DNA of 27,300 bases from RYN-433 sp036558265. Lineage in GTDB: Bacteria; Planctomycetota; Phycisphaerae; Tepidisphaerales; Tepidisphaeraceae. The notes under the pieces were generated by a model that was not told the DNA's origin, searched no databases, and saw only the letters and a program-made list of their open reading frames with translations. The translations under genes were made by a program, and so were the position numbers. The DNA is taken from positions 1 to 27,300 of the forward strand of contig DATBFY010000562.1 of assembly GCA_036558265.1 (NCBI GenBank). The letters are read 5' to 3'. Shown one piece after another: positions 25,198 through 27,300 of the stretch (the stretch's first letter is position 1; each line of letters opens with the position of its first letter).

Positions 25198-26607
25198 ATG
25201 CGACCCGTCACGCTCGCTAACGCAGCCACAAGCCTGTTTACGGCCATCGCCCTGGTCGCCCTTGCCGGCGCCGTTTACGCTGGTGAGCCGCCCAAGACCA
25301 GTCCTAAGCCCCCGGACCCCAAGGCCTTGGCCGCCCCCATCGCCGACGCCGATAAGAACCTGCCGCGCGACAACGATTTCGTCGTCCACGAGTGGGGCAC
25401 CTTTACCTCCTTTTCCGGGTCCGACGGCATCTCCCTCGACTTCCGCCCCCTCGTCGACGAGGACCTGCCCAGCTTTGTCCTGGATCGCCAGAAGCAGTCG
25501 TTCATGAACGAGCGCCGCGAGATTGCCTACGCCAAGGGGCGAACCGATAAAGGCCTGGTCATCTCGCGCCAGCGCATGGAGACGCCGGTCACCTACTTCT
25601 ATACCGACCGCGAACGCATCGTGGACGTGATGGTCGAGTTCCCGCGCGGGCTCCTGACCGAGTTCTACCCGCCCGTGCGCCAGTTCGGTCCGGCGTACAA
25701 GAAGGGCCAGATCGAATCGCTTGAAAACTCCTGGCTGCGCTGGGGCAAGATCCGCCTTCTTCCCGAAAGCCAGGCCCTGGCGAAGACCGGCATCGATCCC
25801 TACATCCGCAAGATCGAGTCGGGTGAGAACCCGCACTACGCCTACGCCCGCGAGACCGACTCCGCCCACATCCAGCTCACCGACCCGGCCATGATGAGCA
25901 CCTATCGCGAAAAGTTCCTCTTCTACCGCGGCGTGGGTAATTTCGACCTCCCGGTGAACCTCCGGGCCAGCGGCGACGGGCGCTTCATTCTGACCCAGTC
26001 CGGCAAAACGCCACTCCACTACGCCTTTCTGGTGCAGGTGGATGGGGATAAATCCGTACGCTTTTCCCGCTATGACAACATCCGGGAATCCGTAGACATG
26101 ACCCTTTCAAATGAGGCCCTGGGCATGGATGCGCTCGCCGACGAGGTCGTACGAGCTCTCGTATCGGAAGGCCTGTTCGAGAAGGAAGCCAGGGCCATGG
26201 TGAAGACCTGGCGCGCCTCGTGGTTCGGCGAGCCGGGAACGCGGGTCTTATATACTTTGCCGCAGGCGTACACCGATTCCCTGCTTCCCCTTCACCTCGA
26301 CCCCGCCCCCCGCGAAATGGTGCGCGTCATGGTCGGGCGGCTCGAAACCCTCACCCCCGAGCAGGAACACCGGATCGAAGCCTTGGTCTCGCAACTCGGG
26401 GCCGCCGACCCGGTGATCCGCGATCAGACCTCGGCCGAGATCAAAAAGCTGGGCCGCTTCGCCGAACCCGCCCTCACGCGCATCGCCAAGCTCAGCGACG
26501 ACCCCGAAACCCAGGCGCACGCCAGGACCCTCCTGCGCGAGGTGCTGGTCGCGAAGGAGGTTCCGCTGGCCGACGACTCGACCGCGGCAACGCCAGGTAA
26601 AAAGTAA
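25198..26607 (+). CDS. Secreted VHEWGTFTS-type protein
   Basis: 469 aa, exported through a signal peptide ending near AGAVYA-GE. After a proline/lysine-rich linker comes FVVHEWGTFTSFSGSDG (about 61-77) and the LPSFVLDRQ segment, a pattern I know from uncharacterised secreted proteins of planctomycetes and related groups; the function is unknown. A central beta-rich region (about 110-330) includes METPVTYFYTDRERIVDVMVEFP. The final part (about 395-450; DQTSAEIKKLGRFAEPALTRIAK) resembles one or two HEAT-like repeats. The ATG at 25198 has AAGGAG 7 nt upstream. A clear terminator follows the stop by 28 bp, so the gene is likely a single unit. It is divergent from the large secreted protein, 92 bp away. 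Confidence 0.85.
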   Translation: MRPVTLANAATSLFTAIALVALAGAVYAGEPPKTSPKPPDPKALAAPIADADKNLPRDNDFVVHEWGTFTSFSGSDGISLDFRPLVDEDLPSFVLDRQKQSFMNERREIAYAKGRTDKGLVISRQRMETPVTYFYTDRERIVDVMVEFPRGLLTEFYPPVRQFGPAYKKGQIESLENSWLRWGKIRLLPESQALAKTGIDPYIRKIESGENPHYAYARETDSAHIQLTDPAMMSTYREKFLFYRGVGNFDLPVNLRASGDGRFILTQSGKTPLHYAFLVQVDGDKSVRFSRYDNIRESVDMTLSNEALGMDALADEVVRALVSEGLFEKEARAMVKTWRASWFGEPGTRVLYTLPQAYTDSLLPLHLDPAPREMVRVMVGRLETLTPEQEHRIEALVSQLGAADPVIRDQTSAEIKKLGRFAEPALTRIAKLSDDPETQAHARTLLREVLVAKEVPLADDSTAATPGKK

Positions 26608-26635
26608 CGTGATCGCCCCTCGTTCGTTCCCCTCC

Positions 26636-26665
26636 GGGGTACGGCTAACCACCGTGCCCCTTTTT
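26636..26665 (+). terminator. Intrinsic terminator after the VHEWGTFTS gene
   Basis: A 9-bp stem GGGGTACGG (26636-26644) and CCGTGCCCC (26652-26660), with one G-U pair and a 7-nt loop, is followed by TTTTT (26661-26665). It lies 28 bp past the stop at 26607 and before the convergent receiver gene. Confidence 0.82.
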
Positions 26666-26677
26666 CGTGCGCCGTTT

Positions 26678-27076
26678 TCAAGCGATCGGCGCCAGTTCCC
26701 GTTGCTGATCCCCCGCGACGCGGCGCTTGACCAGGTCGATCAGTTCCCGGAGTTGGAACGACCCCTTGACCAGCACGTCCGACACGCCCAGGTTGGTCGC
26801 CTTGCTCTTCAGGGCCTTGTCGGTAATGCCGGTAACCAGGATGACCGGGAGGTTCTTGTACTTGGGAAAGCGGCGCAGGTTCTGGAGGAACGTGGTGCCG
26901 TCCACCTCCGGCATCATCTGGTCGAGAAGGATGACATCCGGACGCACGTCGCGCACCCGGTCCATCGCGTGCCCGCCGTCGTGCGCGCCATAGACGTCGA
27001 AACCCGCTCGCCGGAACGTCTTGGCGAAGAGCTCGAGCTGGTCCTGCGCATCCTCGACGATCAAAATTTTGGCCAT
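26678..27076 (-). CDS. Stand-alone receiver-domain protein
   Basis: 132 aa, a single receiver domain with no output. It has the acidic pair Glu8-Asp9 (LIVEDAQDQ), phosphoacceptor Asp52 (VILLDQMMPEVDG), VTG (81-83) and Lys104 (VLVKGSFQ). The lysine is kept, but Gly105 takes the place of the proline that usually follows. The first M of the longer ORF (to 27286) is rejected: the family begins MAKILIVED, and the ATG at 27076 has AGGG just upstream. CheY-like or Spo0F-like relay proteins are of this form. A partner kinase is not adjacent; the HDOD-kinase at 11-13.8 kb is a possible but unproven source of phosphate. Convergent with the VHEWGTFTS gene. Confidence 0.9.
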   Translation of the reverse strand: MAKILIVEDAQDQLELFAKTFRRAGFDVYGAHDGGHAMDRVRDVRPDVILLDQMMPEVDGTTFLQNLRRFPKYKNLPVILVTGITDKALKSKATNLGVSDVLVKGSFQLRELIDLVKRRVAGDQQRELAPIA

Positions 27077-27300
27077 AAACACCCTGCCTGCCTCGATAGG
27101 AAAGATTGTCTCCCCCGCGCTCAAGGTAAGAATGCAAACCTCGTTCCAGCGGCCGAACGACGCGACCGGCCGCGAACCGCTAAGCGCGTTGTATGTCACG
27201 CTGCATGAGACGAATATGAGGCCCCCGATCGCTCGGGACGATCGGGCAATCCCAAACCGACGATCCACCACCCATGAATATCCCACCTGATCGTCTGATA
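27077..27300. other. Right-hand non-coding end with one palindrome
   Basis: 224 bp with no supported gene. It has a perfect 8-bp palindrome, CCCGATCG (27224-27231) and CGATCGGG (27239-27246), around CTCGGGA. This may be a leader or promoter region of the receiver gene, or belong to a gene beyond the window. Confidence 0.5.

Overview
The window is GC-rich DNA, probably from a planctomycete (Planctomycetota, possibly Phycisphaerae-like). The evidence is the company of genes rather than any marker: a DUF4058 protein, a secreted protein of the 'VHEWGTFTS' type, a small protein with an LEPR-XLL-like motif, a RAYT-type HUH transposase, HDOD and receiver-domain signalling proteins, and many short palindromic repeats. 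No rRNA, tRNA or CRISPR array was seen. The assignment is inference.

Layout. 1-9.8 kb: an unknown protein, moeA (-), a four-helix membrane protein (+) whose end overlaps a convergent TktA-type transketolase (-), DUF4058 (+), a second transketolase of the other class (+), a RAYT-like transposase (-) next to a large inverted repeat, an unknown lipoprotein (+) and a zinc-ribbon membrane microprotein (-). 9.8-15.1 kb: a DUF547 lipoprotein (-), then a same-strand signalling block: an HTH-receiver regulator, an HDOD-GAF-histidine kinase and a receiver-GAF protein. 15.3-25.1 kb: a run of leftward genes. In transcription order these are a large secreted glycosidase-like protein, a MoxR-type AAA+ ATPase, a 624-residue partner candidate, an LEPR-like microprotein, a metallophosphoesterase, a five-helix membrane protein and a methyltransferase. 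A strong intrinsic terminator follows, and then a GNAT acetyltransferase. 25.2-27.3 kb: a secreted VHEWGTFTS protein with its own terminator, and a stand-alone receiver (-).

Two themes stand out. First, the window holds several families of short palindromic or inverted repeats, three of them read in frame inside genes (a transketolase linker, the AAA+ partner and the large secreted protein). One head-to-head pair (REPIN-like) fills the gap between the HTH-receiver and the HDOD-kinase and even contains the first gene's stop codon. The window also carries a RAYT, the enzyme class that mobilises such repeats. Second, there are two candidate functional modules: the AAA+/624-residue pair, which resembles a MoxR cassette but has no vWA gene here, and the three-gene phosphorelay-like block.

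Several genes lack a Shine-Dalgarno sequence but carry a TANNNT box 6-9 nt before the start codon, which suggests leaderless or very short-leader mRNAs. Many long ORFs antisense to the real genes are GC-driven shadows and were left out.
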